Shown here: positions 52,887 through 61,352 of the stretch, piece after piece
Layout of the letters: each line of letters starts with the position of its first letter
How positions within the stretch are numbered: position 1 is the first letter of the stretch
From: Gp6-AA40 sp963742105
GTDB lineage: Bacteria; Acidobacteriota; Vicinamibacteria; Vicinamibacterales; UBA2999
NCBI GenBank assembly: GCA_963742105.1
Contig: CAVUKN010000007.1
Location: forward strand, 2,170,001-2,234,000
Length of the DNA stretch: 64,000 bases
Direction of reading: 5' to 3'
Made by a program: the position numbers and the translations under genes
The notes under the pieces: model-generated
Told to the model about the DNA's origin: nothing
Databases searched by the model: none
The model's input: the letters and a program-made list of their open reading frames with translations, nothing else

Positions 52887-55800
52887 GTGCCAACCATCAC
52901 CATTCAGGACCAGGACGGGAAAGAAGTCTTCACGACGGATCTGCAGGGCGGCGGCCTGGGCAAATACTTCAAGGCCGCCACATCGCTGCGGTCAGCCGTG
53001 TCGATCGCCAGGTCCTTTGGCAAGCCGCTGACCGATGTCGAAGGGGCACGCATCACCCAGCTCGCGCTGGACAAAGACGTGCCGGTTGGCGCGCTCGGTG
53101 AACTGTCGATCGCCGGCGGGACGAAGTTTGCGATCGGCGTTCACACGGCCGGCAGCAAGCTCCTGTCGGAGTCCGACCTGCAGGCGCCGCTCACCGTACC
53201 GAACGGGACCACCTACACGTCGCTCACGGTGGAAGCATTGCTCAAGGCGGGACTTGCCGGCTCGACCGGCGTATTCGGGTTCGGGTTCAAGGCGGGAACG
53301 GCGGTGCGCTACGCGTATTGCCAACCCTTCGATACGGTGGCGCAGGCGCCAAGCCTGAAAGACGCGGTGGCGACGATGTTTCGTAGCGCCGTCTTCCCCG
53401 CCGACGTCGAGGATCTGGCCCGCCTGCCGGTCGGCGCGGTGGCGTCGGTCGCCGGCGATGGCGAAATCACCTTCAGCGGCTCCGCCAGTCTGAGCTCGTC
53501 GGCGAATCTGCTGGCAACGCCCGGCCTGCCGGTGATCGGGACCGCGGCACTGGCGCAGGGCGTAACCGTTGGCGTCGACGCCTCGTGGACCGCGAGCGGC
53601 GAGTTCGAGCTGCGCGTCAGGAAGGCTGACGCATCCCGGCTGCAGATGTCCTTCTTCCGTCGAAGGGGGCGGGCGCTGCACATCTCCGCCAAAGCGACCG
53701 CAGGCGTGACCGCCACCGTCAAGGGACGCGAGCTGCTCGCCACCCTCATGACCGCCATCAGCAAGAATCCAGAGCCCGACCTCCTCACCCTCGTCAACGC
53801 GGGACTCGACGACGACACCATCGGGTCGATACAGAAAGCCATTGCCGGCAGCCTCGATCGATCCCTGACCCTTGCCGCGCAGCTGCAGGTGTCGGCGCTC
53901 GGCGAGAATGACGCACTCGCGGAGTACGACATCGAGCTCGCCGGTCTCGGCGACGCTGACCGATCCGCCTTGCAGGAGGCGCTGCACGGCCGCCTCGCCG
54001 CACTCGACGAGGTGGCCGATCGACCCGGAAGCCCAGTTCGCACCGTACGTCATGCCGTGCGCCAGCTCCGGCAACGCACCAGCGTGTGGCGGATCAACTG
54101 CCTGGGAATCCTCAATGTCGCCAGTTTCGTCGACCTGGTCCGCGAAGGCACGATCACGTTCGATCCAATCAGCGGTGCGTTGACAGCGGCCGACAAGGTC
54201 AGCGCGCGGCGCATCCGGGTCACGGAGCGGCCGCTCGAGAGCGATCCGCAGAAGCTCTCCCGCGTCATCCTCGAATCGCTGCTGGTCACGGCGGCGTACC
54301 GGGCCGGCCGCGCCATCGACGCGACCGTCTCGCTCACGGCGGAACAGGTCTACCTCGAACAGCACGGGCGGACGTCGCGCCACGATCTCGAAGATCACTA
54401 CCGGGCGCTGATCGCATTGGGCCTGTGCAGCGCCGCCGAGCGGAACGAGCGACTCGGCATGCTGACCGACTTCGGCAATTCGACGCTGACGATTCAGAAT
54501 CGCTTCGACGCGGACGCCTGCGACGCGATGTTCATCGACGCGGACGGGCGCCCGCGCACCATCGGCGACTTCGAGCGCATCGCGCGCATGTCACTTGCCG
54601 CGTTGATGCCGTCGGACGATCCCATCCGCGCGTTCAGGCAGAAACCACTCACGTCAGATGCGCTGTGGGCCCGAATCCGGGACCTCGGTAGCGAGGACCT
54701 CGCCGTACTGCCGGACTCGATCCGTCACGACACCAGAATGCTCGCCCTGGTGCAGGGAGACATCGTGACCGTCAAATGGTGGGCGCGGGCGATGCACACC
54801 GCGGCGACGGCGCTCGTCGAGATGCGCACGTTCCTCGGTGCTCAGGAGGCATCGACGCTGTCGGCGAGCGAGAGCTTCCGGAAGAAGCGCGACGAACTGT
54901 CCCATGCGCTCGGCAGCGTGGTCGCCACCACGGAGGCCCGGTTCGACGATCCCTGGCATGTCATCGCGATGGATGCGGCCGCCAACGGAAAGGGCATCCT
55001 CGAGGCGGTGATCATCTCGACCCAATTTGCCGCGCAGTACACCGACGTCGCCGTGCCGCAGGTGCCGACCCAGGCGCGTGCGGCCGCGCCGCGTTCACGC
55101 CCGGGGCTCGAATCCATCGGACCGGCAGGCAAGCCGCCCGACCGCGACTGGACGACCGAGGAGCGCGACCTGTTCAATCGCCACGTGGTCAACCTCCGCG
55201 GCGGGCTGCTGTCAACGGACGGCAGCTTCTCCTCGTCACTCGATCAGGTGCAGCAGATATTCCGCGCTCACATTCCCGAGTACGTGCAGCGGCAAAAAGG
55301 AATGCTGCAGCCGCCGCGCGTGCTCTTCTTCGCCCACGGAGGCCTGAACGAAGAGCGCGAAGGGCTCCTGCCCGTGCTCGCCAGGCGTCGCTTCTGGGAA
55401 CTGAACGGCATCTACCCGGTGTACTTCGTCTGGGAAACCGGGCTGCGCGAAACGCTCGCCGATCTCGTCCGCCAGGCCGTCCCGACACGCGCCGAGCGAG
55501 CGGCGCTGACGGACACGTCGATCGAGCAGGTGGCCCGTCCGGGCGGCAAAGTCGTCTGGGGACGCATGAAGACCTCGGCGGAACGGGCGGCGAAACCGGA
55601 TGGCGGCTCAACGCTCGTGGCGAAGCTTGCGGGTGAGCTCTGGCAGCAGATGCGCGGCGAGATCGAGTATCACGCCGTCGGCCACAGTGCCGGATCGATC
55701 TTCCACGCGTTCTTCCTGCCGCTCCTGGTGGCTCAGCACCCGGCGGGCGCGCCGCGCGTGGACGTACGCACGCTGCATTTTCTGGCGCCAGCGATGACGA

Positions 55801-56279
55801 CGGATTTGTTCGCGGCGCAGTTGAAGGCGCTCATCGGCAGCGGCAAACCGATCACGCGGTTCACGATCTACACGATGCTGGACGACCTCGAGCGGAACGA
55901 CCCCTCGCTGCGTCCGTACGGCAAATCGCTGCTCTACCTGGTGAGCCAGGCATTCGAGGACAAGGCGCCGACACCCATTCTCGGGCTGCAGCGGGCGCTC
56001 AAGTCCGACCTGCCGCTCATCCGCTTCTTCGGGCTTGCCGGCACCGAGAAGGTGGCTGACGTCGCGTTCTCGAAGTCGCCGGAAGGCACGCCGCTCACGT
56101 CGCGCACCGAATCGACCACACACGGCGGCTTCGATAACGATGTGGCCACGATGACCAGCGTCCTGCGTCGCGTCCTCGACGTATCGGATGACGTGACCGT
56201 CGTCGATTATTTCGAAGACACGGTTCCGGGATTCGATCGGCCCGGCGTCGGCATCGCGCGCGTTTCCGCCGGAGTGTAG
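52887..56279 (+). CDS. Large multidomain protein with C-terminal alpha/beta-hydrolase-like domain
   Basis: 1130 residues from a GTG with AAGGAAGGG about 7 nt upstream; no signal peptide. The first half is rich in beta strands and amphipathic helices (TITIQDQDGKEVFTTDLQGG, GFGFKAGTAVRYAYCQPFD, GEITFSGSASLSSSANLL). Residues about 800-1090 look like a serine hydrolase: VLFFAHGGLNEEREG (H817), a nucleophile elbow AVGHSAGSIFHAF (S934), LHFLAPAMTTD, and a late THGGFDND that could supply the histidine. I recognise no named family for the rest. Length and build recall toxins or large intracellular lipases, but that is speculation. Confidence 0.75.
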   Translation: MPTITIQDQDGKEVFTTDLQGGGLGKYFKAATSLRSAVSIARSFGKPLTDVEGARITQLALDKDVPVGALGELSIAGGTKFAIGVHTAGSKLLSESDLQAPLTVPNGTTYTSLTVEALLKAGLAGSTGVFGFGFKAGTAVRYAYCQPFDTVAQAPSLKDAVATMFRSAVFPADVEDLARLPVGAVASVAGDGEITFSGSASLSSSANLLATPGLPVIGTAALAQGVTVGVDASWTASGEFELRVRKADASRLQMSFFRRRGRALHISAKATAGVTATVKGRELLATLMTAISKNPEPDLLTLVNAGLDDDTIGSIQKAIAGSLDRSLTLAAQLQVSALGENDALAEYDIELAGLGDADRSALQEALHGRLAALDEVADRPGSPVRTVRHAVRQLRQRTSVWRINCLGILNVASFVDLVREGTITFDPISGALTAADKVSARRIRVTERPLESDPQKLSRVILESLLVTAAYRAGRAIDATVSLTAEQVYLEQHGRTSRHDLEDHYRALIALGLCSAAERNERLGMLTDFGNSTLTIQNRFDADACDAMFIDADGRPRTIGDFERIARMSLAALMPSDDPIRAFRQKPLTSDALWARIRDLGSEDLAVLPDSIRHDTRMLALVQGDIVTVKWWARAMHTAATALVEMRTFLGAQEASTLSASESFRKKRDELSHALGSVVATTEARFDDPWHVIAMDAAANGKGILEAVIISTQFAAQYTDVAVPQVPTQARAAAPRSRPGLESIGPAGKPPDRDWTTEERDLFNRHVVNLRGGLLSTDGSFSSSLDQVQQIFRAHIPEYVQRQKGMLQPPRVLFFAHGGLNEEREGLLPVLARRRFWELNGIYPVYFVWETGLRETLADLVRQAVPTRAERAALTDTSIEQVARPGGKVVWGRMKTSAERAAKPDGGSTLVAKLAGELWQQMRGEIEYHAVGHSAGSIFHAFFLPLLVAQHPAGAPRVDVRTLHFLAPAMTTDLFAAQLKALIGSGKPITRFTIYTMLDDLERNDPSLRPYGKSLLYLVSQAFEDKAPTPILGLQRALKSDLPLIRFFGLAGTEKVADVAFSKSPEGTPLTSRTESTTHGGFDNDVATMTSVLRRVLDVSDDVTVVDYFEDTVPGFDRPGVGIARVSAGV

Positions 56280-56571
56280 ACAGGGTTTGTGCGGAACCGC
56301 CGCGGCCGCAGGGCGGAGGGTTCGCGAAGGGCGGGAAGGCCACTTGCCTTTCGCGCGGCGCGGAGCTGGGTTCGCACGCGCGCAAGTTCTTCGATTGCCA
56401 CTCGTAACTGACGACGTGCCTGGCGGCTCTGTTGGATGAGATATCCCATCTCGGTCACGCACACCAGCTTGAGGCTCTACTGTTGTGTGTGCAACGTTTT
56501 GCCGGCAACATACCCGTGCCTTCGGCCCTGGGCCCGTCGCTCGTGACTCACCCGCTCGGCCGAGGGACCTG

Positions 56572-57249
56572 TCAGTTCGCGACGCGCAGGCATCGGTAGC
56601 CTGTGCCACACGAGTCCGCCGAACCGATCTCGATCTCCTTCATCCCTGCCAGCGTGTTGATGATCACCCGGCCATCTTCGCTGAGAACCAGGCGGTCCGT
56701 CGGGTTGCCGTTGTTCCCCATCGGCGTGGTCGCCAGATGCAGGCTCCCTGCGCGTGAGGTGCCCGTCTGGTCGCCGACACTGCGCGAGTAGATCAGCGCT
56801 GTGCGCCCGTTGCCACCACACCCGCTCCAGTAACCGTATTGGCCTGGTTCGCAGCGGGCGCCCCATGCCTGCCAGTACAGCCCTCCGAGGTAGGTGCCGC
56901 CAGGAACAGGTGCGGGTGACGCGTTGTAGTCCGCACCATCAGGTCCGGCGCGGCGCAGCACCAGGTCTGGCGCATCGCCGATGTCGCCGAGCACCAGGCT
57001 CCTGGCGTAGCACTTCGGTGTGCCGTCGGCGAGCGGATGGATCACGGCACTTTCGGTACTCGACTGCCGGCAGAAGAAATCCGGCGCGCCAGGCCACGCA
57101 TCGGTCCTGCCGACGAGCAGTTGTCCCGTCAGCACGGTGCCCAGCTTGATCTCGGCGGTCGGAGGCACGAACGGGCGAAGTGGATCCTGCTGCGCGTGAG
57201 CAGAGAACGACATGAACAGCACACCTGCGACCGATACGAACCGCTTCAT
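56572..57249 (-). CDS. Secreted protein with tail-fibre-like C-terminal motif
   Basis: 225 residues from ATG at 57249; signal peptide MKRFVSVAGVLFMSFSAHAQ. The N-terminal part contains KLGTVLTGQLLVGRTDAWPG and several cysteines (FFCRQ, PKCYARS, RCEPGQYGYWSGCGG). The end, NPTDRLVLSEDGRVIINTLAG, resembles the R-M-x-I-x-x-x-G-x-V-x-I motif found in tail fibres and secreted adhesins. The protein has few other clues. The spacer 56280-56571 holds no supported gene. Confidence 0.7.
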   Translation of the reverse strand: MKRFVSVAGVLFMSFSAHAQQDPLRPFVPPTAEIKLGTVLTGQLLVGRTDAWPGAPDFFCRQSSTESAVIHPLADGTPKCYARSLVLGDIGDAPDLVLRRAGPDGADYNASPAPVPGGTYLGGLYWQAWGARCEPGQYGYWSGCGGNGRTALIYSRSVGDQTGTSRAGSLHLATTPMGNNGNPTDRLVLSEDGRVIINTLAGMKEIEIGSADSCGTGYRCLRVAN

Positions 57250-57289
57250 CGATCTGACCTCACAATCGGCGCAGGCGAGGCAGCACACT

Positions 57290-57313
57290 GGGGGCGGGAC
57301 TTCACCCGCCCCC
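57290..57313 (-). terminator. Strong GC hairpin after the Gln-rich gene
   Basis: GGGGGCGGG (57290-57298) pairs perfectly with CCCGCCCCC (57305-57313), loop of 6 nt, beginning about 8 nt after the stop codon of the Gln-rich gene on the minus strand. It lies before the next gene start (57249) and may terminate or attenuate. No T-run. Confidence 0.5.
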
Positions 57314-57320
57314 ACGGAGA

Positions 57321-57542
57321 CTAGCGATTCTGATCGCGGCCGCCGCCCTGCTGACCGGATCCCGGATTCTGCCCGCTGTTCCAGTCACGGTCTTTCTGCC
57401 GCTGCCCCGGCTGACCGCCCTGCTGACCGACGTTCTCCTGACCCTGGGTGCGGTCTCGATCGCCCTGATTACCCTGCTGCTGGTTGCCCTGCTGCTGGTT
57501 GCCCTGCTGCCCCTGCCCCTGATTGCGATTGGTGTCAGTCAT
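57321..57542 (-). CDS. Gln/Gly/Asn-rich disordered small protein
   Basis: 73 residues, ATG with AAGGAG 6 nt upstream. Nearly the whole protein is Gln, Gly, Asn, Asp and Arg, with tandem QQGNQQQGNQ units and later GQQGGQPGQRQKDRDWNSG. There is one Trp, no Cys and almost no hydrophobic residue, so it is surely disordered. Such hydrophilins are linked to desiccation or general stress in other bacteria. The good ribosome-binding site argues that this is a real gene. Confidence 0.65.
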   Translation of the reverse strand: MTDTNRNQGQGQQGNQQQGNQQQGNQGDRDRTQGQENVGQQGGQPGQRQKDRDWNSGQNPGSGQQGGGRDQNR

Positions 57543-58073
57543 GGACGCTCCTTATCAGGCATCGCGGCCTGAAAAAATGGAGCGTAGTGGGAAGAACTGC
57601 GTCGATACCAATGAGCTACAGGGGCGTAGCTGGACCGAAGTGGGACATGCCCGTCACGGCCGCGTGTTCAGCGGCCGCCAGTCGCCTCGAGCGTGACCTC
57701 CCCCGTCACATCGGCGATCCACCCTCTCGATCATGTCCCTCCGCTGGAACCCCACAGCGCGCTTCGCGCTGACCCAGTTTGAAAACGAGGATCGTCCGCG
57801 AGCGCGCCTGCTCCGTTGCTGTGCGGCATCAATCAGGAGAGGAGATCCCGCACTCGTCACCTTAGCCGGGAAGGAGGTCACCGTCACCATCGTCGGCATC
57901 GAATGTTCCGTCGTCCTTTTGCGCCATCCGGGCTGCACACCGGCACGCTATGAACCGAACCATACCGAACAACGTGACAAGACGCTTCGGAAGGGCGTAA
58001 AGTCAGGCCACCTTTCCTGAGCCATCCGCACCCCTGCGGGTTCCTCGTCCAAGGTAGTACCGAGGAGCCGGCC
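57543..58073. other. Intergenic region without a supported gene
   Basis: This stretch of about 530 nt lies between the Gln-rich gene and the 66-residue helical gene. An open frame at 57733-58020 (plus) has no ribosome-binding site and an unlikely composition. A small inverted repeat, CAGGC/GCCTG, lies near the Gln-rich gene start at about 57556-57571. I see nothing else. Confidence 0.5.
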
Positions 58074-58274
58074 ATGAAGGTCGCTGACGGTCACGTCCAA
58101 GCCGCCCATTCGTCGATCGACACGCTCACCCGCCTGCACTCCGCGGTGAGAGAGCTCGATCGTACAACGGCGGACTCAGAGGGAATTCTGCGCGAGTCCC
58201 GCCGCCTGCTGGAACGGGTGCGCGCGGATCAGGACGAACCAGCGACTGCTTATCGAACGATGCGACGATCGTAG
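58074..58274 (+). CDS. Small helical protein of unknown function
   Basis: 66 residues, ATG preceded by CGAGGAG. Sequence KVADGHVQAAHSSIDTLTRL, HSAVRELDRTTADSEGIL and RESRRLLERVRADQDEPA is strongly helical, with heptad-like leucines and charged residues, so a small coiled coil is likely. It lies 66 nt upstream of the first histone-like gene on the same strand. No family recognised. Confidence 0.55.
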   Translation: MKVADGHVQAAHSSIDTLTRLHSAVRELDRTTADSEGILRESRRLLERVRADQDEPATAYRTMRRS

Positions 58275-58324
58275 CCCGCCGATAAAGACCATTGCCGCGG
58301 CGACATTCGCACTCGGAGTCATCC

Positions 58325-58335
58325 GCGCTATCATC
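58325..58335 (+). promoter_or_regulatory. Conserved GCGCTATCATC box before histone-like gene 1
   Basis: The 11-nt word ends 5 nt before the ATG at 58341 and contains TATCAT as a -10 candidate. The identical word precedes the paralogous gene at the same distance (62411-62421). No ribosome-binding site exists, so a leaderless message is likely. Confidence 0.6.
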
Positions 58336-58340
58336 GCTGG

Positions 58341-58625
58341 ATGCCTATCGACATGAAGGCGCTCGCTAAAGCGGGCGCGGAAGCAAGAATACGGGAACTG
58401 CAAGAGGAACTCGCGGAGATCGAACGTGCCTTTCCCGACCTGCGTGGGGGAGCATCGCGGCGACTTCCCGTCAGACGTGAGCAACCATCGGAAGAAGGAA
58501 GCGGTGCCTCGTCTCCTGTTCGGAAGCGCAAACGCCGGGGGATGTCTGCCGCTCAGCGCAAAGCCGTTGGCGAGCGCATGAAGAAGTACTGGGCCGAAAG
58601 GAAGAAGCAAGCGGGCAAGAAGTAA
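58341..58625 (+). CDS. Histone-like basic protein, copy 1
   Basis: 94 residues. N-terminal helix PIDMKALAKAGAEARIRELQ, then ELAEIERAFPDLRGG, a Ser/Arg/Lys linker (SSPVRKRKRRG) and a C-terminal basic helix MSAAQRKAVGERMKKYWAER. The last motif (S-A-x-x-R-K-x-x-x-E-R-M-K-K-Y-W) resembles NUMOD/histone-H1-like DNA-contact helices found in many soil bacteria. A nucleoid-associated role is inferred. Its paralogue lies 4 kb away, with the same upstream box. Confidence 0.75.
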   Translation: MPIDMKALAKAGAEARIRELQEELAEIERAFPDLRGGASRRLPVRREQPSEEGSGASSPVRKRKRRGMSAAQRKAVGERMKKYWAERKKQAGKK

Positions 58626-58835
58626 TCGACACGGCTCGCCCCCCGGACACCGGCCTTCGCTCCCCCCTCCTCACGCCTGGCGACAACAGTCGGATAGCGA
58701 CTGCCTTGACTGCCGGCGAGGCCGGTGACGACAGCGCGCGCTACGCGTTCGCGTTCTGGGCGCACGCGGTTGGCCCATCGGTTGAGGTCAACGGCTGATC
58801 GTGGTGTGGCGAGCGATTTGCTTTTCATTCGCCAC

Positions 58836-59048
58836 ATGAAGAACACGGAACCTGAACTCCAGAAGGATCCCGAGCAGTGGAAGACAGGCGATGAGCCGAT
58901 GACGCCGGCGCAGCGCTCGTATCTGGAAACGCTGGCCCAGGATGTCGGCGAGAGCTTCGACGAGGATGACCTCACGAAGGCGGAAGCCTCGAAACGAATC
59001 GAGGAGCTGAAGTCGCAATCACCACGACTGAAGGGTGAGGACGGCTGA
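58836..59048 (+). CDS. DUF3072 family protein
   Basis: 70 residues from ATG at 58836. Family pattern: DPEQWKTGDEPMTPAQRSYL, ETLAQDVGESF and DDLTKAEASKRIEELKSQ. DUF3072 proteins are small, acidic and helical, of unknown function. The longer open frame from 58725 adds an Arg-rich stretch unlike the family. The spacer 58626-58835 shows no other feature. Confidence 0.85.
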   Translation: MKNTEPELQKDPEQWKTGDEPMTPAQRSYLETLAQDVGESFDEDDLTKAEASKRIEELKSQSPRLKGEDG

Positions 59049-59095
59049 AGGACGGAACGAGCGTGATGATGGCGGGCCGTTCGCGTGCTGCGTGA

Positions 59096-59635
59096 TTACT
59101 GTCGCGGCGGCGCGGAGGCAGCGGGTGGCAGATGTGAATCGACCTGTTCCGCCAGTTGGCCGACATCTGTGCGCCGCGCGAGCTCCTGGAATTTCGGGGA
59201 GCTGATCGTCTCGCGCAGGTCCAGGTGTCGGCACACTTCACCAAGCATCCTGAGGACCATCGTCATCTCCTGTTCGGACAACAGATTTACCTGCAGATCG
59301 AGATGGGCGCGACGGTCAGCCTCCTGTGTCAGCCGGTTTTGACTACCCAGCACGAACAGTGTGAGGAAGATCGCTTCAAGGCTGACCAAGGTTGTGAGCA
59401 GGTTGAACGGATATGGGTCGAAGGTGTGTATACCGGGAATGTGGCCGGTGTTGACCAACGCCCACCCTGCGAACCAGACGATATGAGCGATCGCTGTTTC
59501 CTGTCGCGCGGCGACCGCCGCAATCGCGTCGCTCGCTCGCTCAGCCACTGAGCGTTTCCTGGCCGCTTGCTCCTGCAGCCGCGCTACGGCACGGATGTTC
59601 TCGTAGGCGATGTCTGACCGGACCGAGTCTGTCAT
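59096..59635 (-). CDS. DUF1003 family membrane protein
   Basis: 179 residues from ATG at 59635. Pattern: AERASDAIAAVAARQETAIAHI, VWFAGWALVNTGHIPGIHTFDPYPFNLLTTLVSLEAIFLTLFVL with two membrane helices (cited in part), then QNRLTQEADRRAHLDLQVNLL and a C-terminal helix region. DUF1003 proteins are small two-helix membrane proteins without established function. The open frame upstream to 59845 is not family-like; a GATAAT box ends 6 nt before this ATG. Confidence 0.88.
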   Translation of the reverse strand: MTDSVRSDIAYENIRAVARLQEQAARKRSVAERASDAIAAVAARQETAIAHIVWFAGWALVNTGHIPGIHTFDPYPFNLLTTLVSLEAIFLTLFVLGSQNRLTQEADRRAHLDLQVNLLSEQEMTMVLRMLGEVCRHLDLRETISSPKFQELARRTDVGQLAEQVDSHLPPAASAPPRQ

Positions 59636-59641
59636 ATCGGT

Positions 59642-59647
59642 ATTATC
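59642..59647 (-). promoter_or_regulatory. -10 box of a probable leaderless DUF1003 transcript
   Basis: On the minus strand GATAAT ends 6 nt before the ATG at 59635, with ACCGAT in between and no ribosome-binding site. Confidence 0.55.
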
Positions 59648-59821
59648 TCCGCGCCGATCCAGACTTCCGGTCGTTCTTCTCCCCTCGACCCTGATATCGG
59701 AGTCACACAGCCGGCGGACGTCTGCCCTGAGAGCGAGCCGAGCCATCGCGCGATCTGCCGTTGCGCCATCTGGATCCGGCCCCGAACGGGTCGTAAAGTG
59801 GATGCGTCCACGTTGCCCACG

Positions 59822-60403
59822 ATGACAAGGCCCATCAGTTACCACGACATCATTGCCGCCGGCTCGTGTGCCAATGCCGCCGAAGCGGCGGCGCTCGTTC
59901 GGGCGGCGCTGGCGGCTGCGCAGGCACGAGGGGTGGCCGCGCTACCCTCTTCAGCCTCCATCTGGTTGGAGCCGACCGGCTCGGTCTCGCTCTCACCGGA
60001 ACAGCAGGGCGACACGCGGGAAGCCGTGCTTGCCAGTGCCGCCGCCTTGCTATGCGGCCTGCTCGGAATCGGTCGAGAAGACGGGACTGGCCATCGGCCG
60101 GTCCCGGCAGCGCTGCTGCTCGCGCTCGCCCGCGCCCAGCAACCGATCGGTCTGCCTTCGCTGTCTATATCCGAATTCGGCCGTGCGCTCGAGCAAACGG
60201 GTGGCGATCCGGCGTCACTGACAGCCGTCTACTCCAGAACCGCGCGCGCGGCCGCAGGCGGCGCCTCGCGTCCGGCGAAATCCGGCGCGGCGCGTCAGGG
60301 CGCCCAAGCCGTAGCGCGCGGGAATTCCGTCGATGGTGCGGCAGCGAGTGTACCTGGGCCAATTCCGATCGGAGCGGGACCTCGCAACGGGCACGCGGCG
60401 TGA
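59822..60403 (+). CDS. Hypothetical protein of a possible split membrane-anchored gene, part 1
   Basis: 193 residues from ATG at 59822 (an ATG at 59798 is also open). Starts TRPISYHDIIAAGSCANAAEAAAL, then ALPSSASIWLEPTGSVSLSPE and PVPAALLLALARAQQPIGLPSL, ending in an Ala/Gly-rich tail. The P-x-S-x-x-x-W-L-x-P-x-G-S-V pattern recalls a regulatory domain of unknown function seen in acidobacterial proteins that continue into a membrane anchor. The next frame encodes such an anchor and overlaps by 71 nt, so the two may be one gene with a shift near 60330-60400. Confidence 0.55.
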   Translation: MTRPISYHDIIAAGSCANAAEAAALVRAALAAAQARGVAALPSSASIWLEPTGSVSLSPEQQGDTREAVLASAAALLCGLLGIGREDGTGHRPVPAALLLALARAQQPIGLPSLSISEFGRALEQTGGDPASLTAVYSRTARAAAGGASRPAKSGAARQGAQAVARGNSVDGAAASVPGPIPIGAGPRNGHAA

Positions 60404-61112
60404 ACCTCACGCTGGATTACCCGGTCCGGCAGATCCATTTCGCTCCGAGCAGAACCGTGGTGATAGCGCCACTCCAGTCTTCACTTTGGCGAAGCGACAC
60501 TACGCTGCCGCCTCGATCGCGGCGGTCCTCGCTCTCGGCGTGTATGCGACGTTCCGGACGACGCTGCCCCACGATGCCGTCAGAAGCGACGCCGTGGCGC
60601 GTCTTCGTGTTGATCCGCCTGCACCGACAAAGGGAATACCCGGCGTCGGGCAGCCTCCGGCGGATCCTCCCCCCGCACCTGCGCCACCGCGTGGCGCTCT
60701 CTCTGCTGTTCATCCCGAAGAAGCTGTCGCAGGCGAGCCTCTCAGTGGCCGGTGGGTGATGACGAACGAGGTCCAATCCACCAGCTATGCGGCCTATCGC
60801 CGCCTGCGGCTCGGCTATCGCCTTGAGCTGCAGCAGCATGGCACTCGGATCACCGGACAGGGCGAGAAGTGGTTGGAGAACGGTCGCCGCATTCCGGGCG
60901 CGACACGCACGCCGATCACCCTGGACGGTGTCATCGAGGGCCGCCGCGTCGCGCTGACATTCGTCGAACGCGGCCGTCGCCGGACCAGTGGCGGGACATT
61001 CGATCTGATGCTGACGAGCAACCGTCTGCAAGGGACGTTCGAAAGCGACGCCGCGCATGCGCGCGGCAGTTCGATCGTGCAGCGAGTGTCCGCGGATCCT
61101 GCTCCGCGGTAA
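60333..61112 (+). CDS. Membrane-anchored hypothetical protein with lipocalin-like C-terminus, part 2
   Basis: Up to 259 residues from ATG at 60333. A membrane segment (HYAAASIAAVLALGVYATF, about residues 56-74) and a Pro-rich linker lead to a beta domain: LSGRWVMTNEVQSTSYAAYRRL, YRLELQQHGTRITGQGEKW, TPITLDGVIEGRRVALTFVERG and GTFDLMLTSNRLQGTFESDA. This resembles small lipocalin-like secreted domains. The start is uncertain; it may be the C-terminal half of the preceding gene. Confidence 0.6.
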   Translation: MVRQRVYLGQFRSERDLATGTRREPHAGLPGPADPFRSEQNRGDSATPVFTLAKRHYAAASIAAVLALGVYATFRTTLPHDAVRSDAVARLRVDPPAPTKGIPGVGQPPADPPPAPAPPRGALSAVHPEEAVAGEPLSGRWVMTNEVQSTSYAAYRRLRLGYRLELQQHGTRITGQGEKWLENGRRIPGATRTPITLDGVIEGRRVALTFVERGRRRTSGGTFDLMLTSNRLQGTFESDAAHARGSSIVQRVSADPAPR

Positions 61113-61352
61113 TTCCGTCAGTCGAGATCTCCGCCGCGCACTCCGGTTGGTCTCCCAGCCGCTGTCTCTGCGCCGGCGGCATCATTTGCCGGCACCAGTG
61201 GCGTCACTCGCCACATCGCGACTTCCGTATTGCTCGAAGAAGCGCTCCGTCAGTAAAGACATCAATCGTCTTGTCGCGGCTGCGCGGTGTGGTATGTTCC
61301 GCGCCCTTGTCGCTCCCCGCCTATAACGAACATCCCCTATCGGAGGCTCCTC

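Noticed and set aside
56207..56464. 85-codon minus frame with a helical stretch (ARRQLRVAIEELARVRTQL)
   Set aside because: It overlaps the 3' end of the 1130-residue gene and lacks a clear ribosome-binding site; only the first 40 residues look protein-like.
57733..58020. 95-codon plus frame in the 57.5-58.1 kb spacer
   Set aside because: No ribosome-binding site, no -10 box at the leaderless distance and unlikely residue composition.
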